Position numbers and translations under genes: made by a program
Assembly (NCBI GenBank): GCA_963709155.1
Contig: CAVPVD010000005.1
Span: 558,001 to 622,000 of the forward strand
DNA length: 64,000 nt
Source of the DNA: Bog-159 sp963709155
GTDB taxonomy: Bacteria; Acidobacteriota; Terriglobia; Bryobacterales; Bryobacteraceae
Direction: 5' to 3'
In this document: piece after piece, positions 35,533-43,806 of the stretch
How positions within the stretch are numbered: position 1 is the stretch's first letter
Layout: every line of letters begins with the position of its first letter
Notes under the pieces: model-generated
What the model was told of the DNA's origin: nothing
Databases searched by the model: none
What the model saw: the letters and a program-made list of their open reading frames with translations, nothing else

Positions 35533-36389
35533 GGGAGGGTCTCCAGGCGTTCCTGGCGGGTTACGATCTGATGGATCCGAACTCCGTAATTTCCTTCCAC
35601 AACCACAACTTCTCCGCGCGCAATGACGCAGTTATTCACGATCACCTCCACCGGTTCATCCACCGTGCGATTTAGCTCGATGATAGACCCGGCCGTGAGC
35701 TTGAGGACGTCCTTCAAGGGAAGTTGCACGTGGCCAAAAGAAACGCTCACGGGAAGTTCCACCCCTAGCAGAAGATTGAAGGTCTGGGAGGGCGGTGGAG
35801 GGCAGTTCCCGGACGCCGCAGTCGGAGCAACACTTGCCGGATCGGAGCGGACGGGCGAATCGGCATCCTTTGGAGGATCTTGCGGCGTGCCGGTGATGGC
35901 CACGATGAGGGGCGGAAGGGCCGCGTCGTGGTAGGACGGTACTACGGTGTAGAACTCGGTAGGGCCGTCCGGCGCGCCGTTCGCCTCGTTTCCGGAACAC
36001 TCCACCTTGCGGTTCCAGCGCCGGCCCGCGCTACGGGACAATTCGGCCAACGACTGTTGCAGGATCTCGAGGTAAGTTTCGCGCGCCTGCGAATCGTCCT
36101 CCAGGCCGGCCGCCCCCAGGACGCGTGAGGCCAGTTGGGTCGAGGCGTCTCGCGGCGCGCCGATCCAGGTGGAGGGCTCTCCGGGTAACGGAAAGCGGTG
36201 CTGCCACCACAGAATCGCGCCATGCTGCCCGCTGATCTGCGCGCCGCAGGCCTCCAGCGTCAAGCCCCCGGCCGCGGCGCTACAGGCCAGCGTCGGGCGC
36301 TCGCCCGCCAGGGACTCCATTACGTTGCCCAGCAGAGACGTAAATTCCTCGGCAAACCATTGCGCGGGACTCGTGCGGCCCCCTGTCAC
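35529..36389 (-). CDS. FliN/FliY-like switch protein with CheC-like N-terminal region
   Basis: 286 residues. The C-terminal 85 residues form a SpoA (FliN) domain: LLGVELPVSVSFGHVQLPLKDVLKLTAGSIIELNRTVDEPVEVIVNNCVIARGEVVVVEGNYGVRI. The N-terminal 190 residues (FTSLLGNVMESLAGERPTLACSAA, ILQQSLAELSRSAGRRW) are helical and may be a CheC/CheX-like or FliY-like module, but key catalytic motifs are not evident, so this is inference. A second, shorter FliN lies upstream in the same operon. Start overlaps the fliA stop (ATGA). Confidence 0.75.
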   Translation of the reverse strand: MTGGRTSPAQWFAEEFTSLLGNVMESLAGERPTLACSAAAGGLTLEACGAQISGQHGAILWWQHRFPLPGEPSTWIGAPRDASTQLASRVLGAAGLEDDSQARETYLEILQQSLAELSRSAGRRWNRKVECSGNEANGAPDGPTEFYTVVPSYHDAALPPLIVAITGTPQDPPKDADSPVRSDPASVAPTAASGNCPPPPSQTFNLLLGVELPVSVSFGHVQLPLKDVLKLTAGSIIELNRTVDEPVEVIVNNCVIARGEVVVVEGNYGVRIHQIVTRQERLETLP

Positions 36390-37150
36390 ACCACACCTCC
36401 GGCTTGGCTAGGCCATACTTTTTCGATATCCGCGCGCAGCCGCAGGATGGCCTGCGATTTGAGGTGAGAGATGCGCGATTCGTGCAGGTCAACAACCTGC
36501 GCAATCTCCCGCAAGGTCAGCTCTTCAAGATAATAGAGTCCCAATACGGTCCGCTCCATCGGCGGTATTCTCCGAATGGCATCGGACAGCAGTTGTTCGA
36601 GTTGGGAGCGCTCCAACACCCGAGAGGGAAGCTGGTCCTGGTCGTCGCTCAGGTATTCGAGCAGACCTTTCCCCTCGCCGTTCTCCGAGGTGTATTCCAG
36701 GCTGCCGATGTTGAGACCCTGCACCTCGACCAGCCAGCGATGATATTCTTCGAGGGGCAGGCCCATCTCGGCGGCGATCTCGTCTTCCGCCGGAATCCGG
36801 CGCAGTCGTTGCTCGGCGCGCGAGATGGCGAATTCGATCTGCTTGGATTTCTTGCGCCTTTGCCGGGGCGCCCAGTCAAGACCGCGCAGGCTGTCCAGGA
36901 TGGCGCCCCTGATCTTGTGTTCGGCATAGGTTTTCAATTTGACGTTGTGCGCGGGATCGTACTGGTCCACCGCCGCGATCAGCCCGACGATACCCGCCGA
37001 CACCAGGTCTTCGATGCTCACATTTTCCGGCAGGCGGTCGCGGATGCGTCGGGCAATCAGCCGGACTTGCGGCAAATGCTCGAGGATCAGGCGCTCGCGT
37101 TCCTCGCGGTGCGCCTCTGCCGACTCCGGGCCGTCGTAAGGGTTGGACAT
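36386..37150 (-). CDS. fliA: Flagellar sigma factor FliA (sigma-28)
   Basis: 254 residues. Region 2 is EHLPQVRLIARRIRDRLPENVSIEDLVSAGIVGLIAAVDQYDP with the -10 recognition helix following; region 3 contains KSKQIEFAISRAEQRLRRIPAEDEIAAEMGL; and region 4 is LTLREIAQVVDLHESRISHLKSQAILRLR (-35 recognition HTH). All are as expected for FliA. FliA directs transcription of late flagellar and chemotaxis genes, and matching promoters are seen upstream of fliM, cheX and cheY in this window. Anti-sigma FlgM is not visible. Confidence 0.95.
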   Translation of the reverse strand: MSNPYDGPESAEAHREERERLILEHLPQVRLIARRIRDRLPENVSIEDLVSAGIVGLIAAVDQYDPAHNVKLKTYAEHKIRGAILDSLRGLDWAPRQRRKKSKQIEFAISRAEQRLRRIPAEDEIAAEMGLPLEEYHRWLVEVQGLNIGSLEYTSENGEGKGLLEYLSDDQDQLPSRVLERSQLEQLLSDAIRRIPPMERTVLGLYYLEELTLREIAQVVDLHESRISHLKSQAILRLRADIEKVWPSQAGGVV

Positions 37151-37172
37151 GGCGGGCCTTACGCAATCCCTC

Positions 37173-38279
37173 TCATGCGGCTAACCGTTTGGCGCCGGGA
37201 GCCCAGGGCCATACCATATCCAAAATGCGTTCTTTGGTAGCGGGGACGAGGTCGTCCGGAATTTCCTGCCCGGTTCCCAGGAACGAGATCGGTATTCCCA
37301 TCCGCACGGATAATGAGAATGCTGTGCCGAAGCAGGCCGTCTCGTCGAGCCTGGTGAAAAGCAGGCTGGACGGATGGAAGATTCCGAAGCGTTCCGCCAC
37401 GAGGGTTAAATCGGCGGATTTCATGGAAGCCGTTAGGACCAGGTGGGTCGCAACGTCTGGCCGGTTGGACAGAAAGCGGGCCAGATCCGCCGCTCGATCG
37501 AGGTCGCGTGGACCGTAGCCTGGAGTATCGATCAGCACCAGCCTTTTCCCGCGATATTCATCGAGCGCCTGCGCCAGCGCGCTCACACTGTCCAGCGCCT
37601 GGAAGCCAGCGCCCAGGATGGCGGCATAGGAGCGTAACTGGTCGGCTCCCGCGACCCGAAAATCGTCCATCGACACGAAAGTGAGCGGCCGGCGTGTCGT
37701 CAGGCCGCACGCCACGGCCAGCTTGGCGAGCATGGTTGTCTTGCCGGCGCCGGGGGGACCGGCCAGCGCCACTCCCGGCGGCGCATGCACCGCGGCCAAA
37801 GTGTCCGTTGCGAGAATTCGCTGCTCGATCTCCGCCGTCACGGCGCCTTCCAGGCTGCCCGGTTCGGGCGTGGCTCGACGTTCGGCCGCGTCCAGTATTT
37901 GACACACCAGGTCGCCCTCCATATCGGTAGACATCAGCCGGGCATGCCATTCCGACATTTCCGGATTCGGCCAACGCGTCCCGCTCCAGGCCGACCGGGT
38001 AATCGTCTTGCCCATGACCTCCAGTTGCCTGCGCATCTCGGCCATCTCGCGCGCCAGCCGCGCCCCCTGTGCCCCGGGTTCTTCTTCGGCCGGACTGGGC
38101 GCCGGCCTATCGGCTTCAGCCTCCGGCACCAGCGCACACACCACTTCGTATTCCCCCAGGTGGCGCGCCTCGAGCGGCGCTTTGCGGGACTCCACCAGCA
38201 TGGCTTCCGCGCCCATCTCGCGGCGGGCCAGGGCTACCGCTGCTTCCACCGTGTTCGCATAGAACGATTTTATTCGCAT
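37173..38279 (-). CDS. flhF: Flagellar SRP-like GTPase FlhF
   Basis: 368 residues. A basic N-terminal B region (MRIKSFYANTVEAAVALARREMGAEAMLVES) precedes the NG GTPase domain: P-loop GPPGAGKTTMLAKLAVACGL, G2 SMDDFRVAGADQLRSYAAIL, G3 RLVLIDTPGYGPRD and G4 LLFTRLDETACFG. FlhF sets flagellar position and number, usually with the MinD-like FlhG. Here flhG does not follow; fliA follows 22 bp later. flhF starts 10 bp after flhA stop. Confidence 0.93.
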   Translation of the reverse strand: MRIKSFYANTVEAAVALARREMGAEAMLVESRKAPLEARHLGEYEVVCALVPEAEADRPAPSPAEEEPGAQGARLAREMAEMRRQLEVMGKTITRSAWSGTRWPNPEMSEWHARLMSTDMEGDLVCQILDAAERRATPEPGSLEGAVTAEIEQRILATDTLAAVHAPPGVALAGPPGAGKTTMLAKLAVACGLTTRRPLTFVSMDDFRVAGADQLRSYAAILGAGFQALDSVSALAQALDEYRGKRLVLIDTPGYGPRDLDRAADLARFLSNRPDVATHLVLTASMKSADLTLVAERFGIFHPSSLLFTRLDETACFGTAFSLSVRMGIPISFLGTGQEIPDDLVPATKERILDMVWPWAPGAKRLAA

Positions 38280-38289
38280 AGTTTTCTCT

Positions 38290-40359
38290 TTATTGAATGC
38301 TCCCCAGCGAAATCACCTTCACGCCGGCCGGTATCTCGTTGTGTGAAAGGAAGAATAGATTCGGCAGGGTGGGCTCCACGATTTGACGAAGAAAATACCG
38401 GGCGCCGGCGCTGGTTACCGCCGCCGCCGGCCCCTCCAGGCTTCCCGCCTTGCGCTGGATTCGCTCCAGGATCTCCCGGATGGTCTGGGGCGCCATCCCC
38501 AGGTGGCTGTTCTGCTCGCCATGCTGAACCGCGGATTCCACGGCCTGCTCGATTGAAACATCTACAAAGTAGGCGGGCAGGTTGCCGGACGCGTCCAAAT
38601 AGCGCTTGACCACTGTACGCCGGATCGACTGCCGGGCGAACTCGGTGAGCAGCACCAGGTTACGTGTAGATAGCGCCGCCTCGCCGAGCGCCTCCAGAAT
38701 CGAGCCGGTATCGCGGATGGATACCCTTTCGCGCAGCAGATTTTGTAATACTCGCTGCACCACCGAAAGCGGAAGCTGTTTGGGTACCAGGTCCTCGACT
38801 AACTTGGGCTGATCGACAGCCACCAGGTCCAGGACCTTCTTGGCATCCTGGCGGGAAAACAACTCGTGCGCATAGCGCCGGGCCAACTCCGCAATGTGGG
38901 TGCCCAGCACGCTGACCGCGTCAACCAGCGTGTATCCGGCCGCACGGGCTTGCTCGGCGCGCGGTTCAGGGATCCACCACGCCGCCAAGCCGAAAGCCGG
39001 TTCGCGGGTGGCTATGCCTTCGAGCGCGACCGCATTGCGTCCCGAGGGAATGGCCAACTGGCAACCCTGGGGCAACTCGTAGCGGGCGATCTCGGCGCCC
39101 TTCAGCGAGATCGCGTATTCCCGCGCGCGCAGGGCCAGATTATCCGCTACCCGGACCGGAGGCAAGAGGTAGCCCACATCCGCCGCCAGTTGCCGCCGGA
39201 TTCCCGATATACGCTTCAGCAGCGGGGAGTTCTGGCCTCCTTCCACCATCTTGACAAGGCCCAGCCCGACCTCGATTGCCAGGGGTTCGACCTTGAGCAA
39301 CCCCTCCAGATTCTCGCGGGCCGGTTTGGCCGCGCTGGGAGTTTGCCCGGTCGCCGGCGGCCGCGAGCGCATGCGCCAACCTCCCGCGCCAAGCCCCAGG
39401 CCCAATAACAGGAATGGGATTCCCGGCATGCCCGGTAGGCATGCCAGCACGATCAACACACCGCTCGCCAGCAGCAGGGGTTGCGGACTGCCGAAGATCT
39501 GCTTGCGGAAATCCGTGCCCAGCCGAACGTCCGACCCGGAGCGCGTGATGATCAACCCTCCAGATACCGAGATCATAAGCGCCGGCACCACCGTCACCAG
39601 ACCGTCGCCGATGGTGAGCACCGTATAGGTCTCCAGCGCGTGGCGGAGTTCCATGCCGTGCTGCAAGACTCCGATCAGAAATCCCGCAATGATGTTGATG
39701 CTGGTAATCAGGATGCTGGCCACCGCATCGCGCTGGGTGAAGCGGGAAGCGCCGTCCATGGCGCCGTAGAACTCCGCTTCGGCCGCCAGTTGCTTGCGGC
39801 GGCGGCGCGCTTCGGACTCGTCGATCAGTCCGGAACTCAGATCCGAATCGATGGACATCTGCTTGCCCGGCAGAGCGTCCAGAGTGAAGCGCGCCGTGAC
39901 TTCCGAGATGCGCACCGCGCCGTGATTGATGACCACATACTGGATGGCAATCAGCACCAGGAAGATCACCGTGCCGATGATGTAGTTGCCGCCTACTACA
40001 AAGCTGCCGAAGGCTTCGATCACGTGCCCTGCGGCGGAGGTGCCCGTGTTGCCGTTGAGCAGGATCAACCGCGCCGACGAAACGTTCAGGGCCAGCCGGT
40101 ATAGCGTCAATAACAGCAGCGTAGTAGGAAAGACGTTAAAGTCGGAAGGGCGCGTAATGTACATGGCGACCATCATGACGATTACCGACATCATGATGTC
40201 CACCACCAGCAGCAGATCCAACAGAAAAGAGGGCAGCGGAGTGATGAGAGCCATCACGATGGCGAGCACGGCCACCGGCACGCCGAGTTCAGCGGCTTCA
40301 CCCCCGGAAAAGAACTCCAGAGGTTTCCAGCCCGTTTTGGCCACCGCCGCTTCCGCCAT
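38290..40359 (-). CDS. flhA: Flagellar export gate protein FlhA
   Basis: 689 residues. The N-terminal half has about eight TM segments (IVMALITPLPSFLLDLLLVVDIMMSVIVMMVAMYI and others). The FHIPEP-like loop is around ALPGKQMSIDSDLSSGLIDESEARRRRKQL. The C-terminal cytoplasmic domain (about 350-689) has VDAVSVLGTHIAELARRYAHELFSRQDAKKVLDLV and YFVDVSIEQAVESAVQHGE. FlhA forms the nonameric docking platform of the flagellar type III export gate. Operon position between flhB and flhF is conserved. Confidence 0.97.
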   Translation of the reverse strand: MAEAAVAKTGWKPLEFFSGGEAAELGVPVAVLAIVMALITPLPSFLLDLLLVVDIMMSVIVMMVAMYITRPSDFNVFPTTLLLLTLYRLALNVSSARLILLNGNTGTSAAGHVIEAFGSFVVGGNYIIGTVIFLVLIAIQYVVINHGAVRISEVTARFTLDALPGKQMSIDSDLSSGLIDESEARRRRKQLAAEAEFYGAMDGASRFTQRDAVASILITSINIIAGFLIGVLQHGMELRHALETYTVLTIGDGLVTVVPALMISVSGGLIITRSGSDVRLGTDFRKQIFGSPQPLLLASGVLIVLACLPGMPGIPFLLLGLGLGAGGWRMRSRPPATGQTPSAAKPARENLEGLLKVEPLAIEVGLGLVKMVEGGQNSPLLKRISGIRRQLAADVGYLLPPVRVADNLALRAREYAISLKGAEIARYELPQGCQLAIPSGRNAVALEGIATREPAFGLAAWWIPEPRAEQARAAGYTLVDAVSVLGTHIAELARRYAHELFSRQDAKKVLDLVAVDQPKLVEDLVPKQLPLSVVQRVLQNLLRERVSIRDTGSILEALGEAALSTRNLVLLTEFARQSIRRTVVKRYLDASGNLPAYFVDVSIEQAVESAVQHGEQNSHLGMAPQTIREILERIQRKAGSLEGPAAAVTSAGARYFLRQIVEPTLPNLFFLSHNEIPAGVKVISLGSIQ

Positions 40360-40383
40360 TCCGCCTGTCTCCCGATCCGTCCC

Positions 40384-41445
40384 TTAACCAGGTAATCGGC
40401 CGTTCATGAGTTTGAAAACATAGGCCAGGATTTCCGCCACCGCGCGATACAGATGGGCGGGGATCTCTTGCCCGACGTCCACAGATCCGTAAAGCGCTTG
40501 CGCCAGCGGCGGATTCTCCACAATCGGAACCTGGTGCTCCACGGCCCGCTGGCGAATGCGCAAAGCCAGATAATTCTTCCCCTTGGCTACCACCACAGGT
40601 GTGGCCATTGAATCCATGGCATAGCGCAACGCCACCGCGTAATGTGTGGGATTGACGATCACAGCGGTGGCTTTGGGAACTTCTTTCATCATCTGGTGCC
40701 GCAGCCGGTCTCGTTGTATGCGGCGAATGCGCGCCTTCATTTGTGGGTTGCCTTCGGTCTCCTTGAACTCGTCGCGAATCTCCTGCTTGCTCATGCGCAG
40801 GTCCTTGCGGTAGCGGCGGCGTTGGCGGAAGAGGTCTACAGCGCCAAAAACCATGAAGACGCTACAGGCTTTCCACAGCAGCGTGCCCAACGACCCGCAC
40901 ACCTGGCGGAAGCCCGATTCGACGCCCTGGAAAGGTAGAGCCATATAAGCGAACAGGTTGTCGCGGATGATTCCGTAGACCGCCAATCCGAACAGCGGGA
41001 GCATGATGGCCGCCCGCAGCAGCGCCGGCAGATTTTGGCGTGGCAACTCACGCAGCCGCGAGAGCGGGTTCAACCGTTGCAGATCGGGCGCCAGTTTCTT
41101 CAGACTGACCCCGAGCTGCGTGGCGATCAGTTGCACGGCGAGGGTAACCGCCAGCAGCACGCCCGCGGCGGGCGCCAGCAGCCGTAGCACGCTCATCAGC
41201 AGGTAGCGGCTAATCTCCACCACCTGCGCCTCCGGTTGCCTGGAGAAGGCGGCTGCCAACGCCAGGCGCATCAGCCGGCGCAACTCGCCGAACCACTCAC
41301 CACCCCAGGCATCGAGCACCGCCACAAATGCCAGGAATTGCATGCCCGAGACAAACTGGCGCGCGGTGGGGAACTGTCCTTCCCGTCGCGCTTTGTCCAG
41401 GCGCTTGGCGGTAGGCTGTTCGGTTCTCTGACCGTTGTCGGCCAC
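40384..41445 (-). CDS. flhB: Flagellar export switch protein FlhB
   Basis: 353 residues. The N-terminal basic region (KRLDKARREGQFPTARQ), four TM segments and a cytoplasmic domain carry the autocleavage motif NPTHYAVALRY; the cleavage site is between Asn265 and Pro266. MSKQEIRDEFKETEGNPQMKARIRRIQRDRL is the conserved linker. FlhB switches export specificity from rod/hook to filament, together with FliK, whose gene is at the head of this operon. It lies 12 bp after fliR. Confidence 0.97.
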   Translation of the reverse strand: MADNGQRTEQPTAKRLDKARREGQFPTARQFVSGMQFLAFVAVLDAWGGEWFGELRRLMRLALAAAFSRQPEAQVVEISRYLLMSVLRLLAPAAGVLLAVTLAVQLIATQLGVSLKKLAPDLQRLNPLSRLRELPRQNLPALLRAAIMLPLFGLAVYGIIRDNLFAYMALPFQGVESGFRQVCGSLGTLLWKACSVFMVFGAVDLFRQRRRYRKDLRMSKQEIRDEFKETEGNPQMKARIRRIQRDRLRHQMMKEVPKATAVIVNPTHYAVALRYAMDSMATPVVVAKGKNYLALRIRQRAVEHQVPIVENPPLAQALYGSVDVGQEIPAHLYRAVAEILAYVFKLMNGRLPG

Positions 41446-41457
41446 GGCTGGCTCTCC

Positions 41458-42228
41458 TTAAAAGCGCAAAACCTGGCGCAGAGTGCCGAACACCACACCA
41501 CCATAAGCCAGGAGCAGTCTCGGAAGAAGCGCGGCAATTCCGCCCAGGAGCACCAGCGCGGCGGTCATTTTGATCGGGAAAGCCAGGGTCAGCAGTTGCA
41601 ACTGGGCGTTGAGGCGTCCGAGCAACCCCAACGCAATATCCACCAGCACCAGCAGCGCGATCACCGGCAGCGCCAGGCGGACCGCGAGCGCCAGCATATC
41701 TCCACCCAAGCGCAGCAGAGCTTCGGCCGCGGGCCCGGTAATCCAGGCGCCGGCCGGATGCGCGTCCAAGCTGTAAGCCAGGGTGCGAATTACGTCCCGG
41801 TCCAGACCCAGGCATAGAAACACCATCCCGCCTGCCAATTGTCCAAACACCAGCAAGACTCCGGATTCAGCCTGCGTGGTGGGGTCGATGGTCTGGGCGA
41901 AGCTGAATCCGGCGTTCAAGCTGAGGATCTGCGCCGCCAGTAGAAAGACCTCCAGCAGGAATGCCACGGCCAGGCCGATCGTAACTCCCACGGCGAGTTC
42001 CGGCAGCAACCACACCAGCATCGCGAAGGCATCCGGTGGCGCGGCCGGGCCGCGCGGCCAGCGCGAAAAAAGCGCCAGCGTGGTCCAGACCGACAGCACA
42101 ATGCGCGCCTGCGGCGGCCCGCTCTGCAAGCCGGGCAATGGCACCAGCGCGAAGACGCCGGATACCCGCGCCAGCACCAGGAGAAACCCGAAAAGCGTGG
42201 GAAGGCCGAAGCTCACTTCAGCGGGCAT
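41458..42228 (-). CDS. fliR: Flagellar export protein FliR
   Basis: 256 residues with multiple TM segments and family motifs FLLVLARVSGVFALVPL, QILSLNAGFSFAQTIDPTTQAESGVL and LPVIALLVLVDIALGLLGRLNAQLQLLTLAFPIKMTAALVLL. FliR forms the export gate core with FliP and FliQ. It overlaps fliQ by 11 bp, so translation is likely coupled. Confidence 0.96.
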   Translation of the reverse strand: MPAEVSFGLPTLFGFLLVLARVSGVFALVPLPGLQSGPPQARIVLSVWTTLALFSRWPRGPAAPPDAFAMLVWLLPELAVGVTIGLAVAFLLEVFLLAAQILSLNAGFSFAQTIDPTTQAESGVLLVFGQLAGGMVFLCLGLDRDVIRTLAYSLDAHPAGAWITGPAAEALLRLGGDMLALAVRLALPVIALLVLVDIALGLLGRLNAQLQLLTLAFPIKMTAALVLLGGIAALLPRLLLAYGGVVFGTLRQVLRF

Positions 42229-42487
42229 AACGCCCCAGGTCGCCGAATAGCGCAGTGGTGTAAACCACCATGCGTTGGATCATGAACGGCATCAGCAGCA
42301 GGATCGCGAGCACAAACACGACCACCCGGGGGATGGTGCTGAAGGCGGTGTCCTGGATGGAAGTCACAATCTGGGCCAGGCTAATCGCCACTCCCGCGGC
42401 GAAAGCGATGGCCATGAGCGGCGCCGCAATCCAAAATGCCGCTAGCAGCGCCTGGCGCAGGATTTCAACTACGGTGTCGGTGGTCAT
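42218..42487 (-). CDS. fliQ: Flagellar export protein FliQ
   Basis: 89 residues with two TM segments (ALLAAFWIAAPLMAIAFAAGVAISLAQIVTSIQDTAFS and VVVFVLAILLLMPFMIQRMVVYT), the size and hairpin topology of FliQ. It lies 9 bp after fliP and overlaps fliR. Confidence 0.96.
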   Translation of the reverse strand: MTTDTVVEILRQALLAAFWIAAPLMAIAFAAGVAISLAQIVTSIQDTAFSTIPRVVVFVLAILLLMPFMIQRMVVYTTALFGDLGRYAR

Positions 42488-42496
42488 CGGTGCTCC

Positions 42497-43228
42497 TCAG
42501 GTGAAGCTTTTCATGAGCGATCCGACCACCAGGTTCCACCCATCCACCAGCACAAAAAGTAGGATTTTGAAGGGGGCCGAGATCATCACCGGCGGCAACT
42601 GGACCATGCCCACCGATAAAGTTACCGACGCCACCACCAGATCGATGACCAGGAAGGGCAGGTAGAGCACCGCTCCAATTTGAAAGGACGCTTTCAGCTC
42701 TGAAAGGATATAGGCCGGAATCAGGACTTTCAGGTCCACGTCGGCTGGCGTGCGCGGCGCGGGTGCATGCGATACTTCGAGGAACAGGGCGATATCCTTT
42801 TCCCGCGCGAAGCGCAGCCAGAACTGGCGCAGGGGTTTGGCGGCCTCCTCCGCGGCTTGCTGGACCGTCATCCGGCCATCCTGCATGGGAGTCCACGCCT
42901 GTTCGTAGATCTGGTTCGCCATGGGCTGGATCGTCAGCAGGCTCAGAAACAACGCCAGCCCGACCAGCACCTGGTTGGAGGGCGCGGTCTGCGTGCCGAG
43001 CGCCTGGCGCAGGAAATGCAGCACCACGATCGTGCGCAGGAAGGGCGTCACCGAAACCAACGCCGCAGGCAGCAGCGTCAGCCCCGTCAGCAGCAGCACG
43101 ATCTGCATCGGCGCGCTCAAGGAACCGGCCTTCCCGTTGACGTACCACCCCTGAGAAGCGGGGGCAGCACATGCTACCGATTGAAGCAGGATTGCAAGTC
43201 CCGCCAAGTGCCTCAGCCGGCGGGACAT
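42497..43228 (-). CDS. fliP: Flagellar export protein FliP
   Basis: 243 residues from the ATG at 43228, which shares one base with the fliO stop (TAATG). A signal peptide (MSRRLRHLAGLAILLQSVACA) is followed by FliP motifs APMQIVLLLTGLTLLPAALVSVTPFLRTIVVLHFLRQALGTQTAPSNQVLVGLALFLSL, LIPAYILSELKASFQIG and VMISAPFKILLFVLVDGW. A same-frame extension upstream to 43555 overlaps fliO in another frame and lacks a FliP-like start. FliP forms the core of the export channel with FliQ and FliR. Confidence 0.95.
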   Translation of the reverse strand: MSRRLRHLAGLAILLQSVACAAPASQGWYVNGKAGSLSAPMQIVLLLTGLTLLPAALVSVTPFLRTIVVLHFLRQALGTQTAPSNQVLVGLALFLSLLTIQPMANQIYEQAWTPMQDGRMTVQQAAEEAAKPLRQFWLRFAREKDIALFLEVSHAPAPRTPADVDLKVLIPAYILSELKASFQIGAVLYLPFLVIDLVVASVTLSVGMVQLPPVMISAPFKILLFVLVDGWNLVVGSLMKSFT

Positions 43229-43524
43229 TAGCGGCCCTCCGGGGGCGTTCGAGAGGTCTGCGACTCCAGGCTCGCCCAATCGAAGCGCTCCAGGACCGCG
43301 CACCCCGCCGGTGAAGTCCCCACCAGCAGCCCGCGGCCGGCCAGCCGCACCAGGTGCAGCGAATGCTGAGGTCCTAGCATCAGCCGCTCCACCACCTGGA
43401 GAGCGCGTTCCCGGGGGCCGCGCGCGCGATAGCGGGAGATTCCTTTGCGGCGCAACCACCAGAGCGCGGATGCCAGTAGCATCAGCACCGCGCTTACTCC
43501 CACAGCTTGCCGGATTGGTTCCAT
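43228..43524 (-). CDS. fliO: Flagellar biosynthetic protein FliO
   Basis: 98 residues. One TM (about 7-25, AVGVSAVLMLLASALWWLRRK) and a short cytoplasmic domain with LQVVERLMLGPQHSLHLVRLAGRGLLVGTSPAGCAVLERF, the FliO signature. FliO helps assemble the FliP pentamer. It sits between fliN and fliP as in most flagellar operons. Confidence 0.88.
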   Translation of the reverse strand: MEPIRQAVGVSAVLMLLASALWWLRRKGISRYRARGPRERALQVVERLMLGPQHSLHLVRLAGRGLLVGTSPAGCAVLERFDWASLESQTSRTPPEGR

Positions 43525-43547
43525 TTACTCCTTTTCCACCGCGGCTT

Positions 43548-43796
43548 CTAGGCATCGCCGATGAAATCCGTAATGCGGACTCCCAAGGTGTTCTCGACGA
43601 CTACAATTTCGCCGCATCCAATCAATGTCCCGCCCACGTATAGATCGATGTTCTCGCCGGCGGAGCGCTTCATCCCGATCAGGCTTCCAGGCTCCATCTG
43701 CAGGATCTGCGCCACGCTGAGAATGCGCCGGTCCAACTCGGCCTCAATGTCCACCGGCACGTCGGCGAACGGGGCGATCTGTTCCATGGCCGTCAT
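43548..43796 (-). CDS. fliN: Flagellar motor switch protein FliN (short)
   Basis: 82 residues: DIEAELDRRILSVAQILQMEPGSLIGMKRSAGENIDLYVGGTLIGCGEIVVVENTLGVRITDFI is a canonical SpoA/FliN domain. FliN is part of the C-ring with FliM and FliG and helps in export cargo docking. Distinct from the longer FliN/FliY-like protein downstream. Confidence 0.94.
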   Translation of the reverse strand: MTAMEQIAPFADVPVDIEAELDRRILSVAQILQMEPGSLIGMKRSAGENIDLYVGGTLIGCGEIVVVENTLGVRITDFIGDA

Positions 43797-43806
43797 GTCA
43801 TGCGTT

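Noticed and set aside
43229..43555. Upstream extension of the fliP frame
   Set aside because: It overlaps fliO in another frame and has no export-gate features; fliP starts with its signal peptide at 43228.
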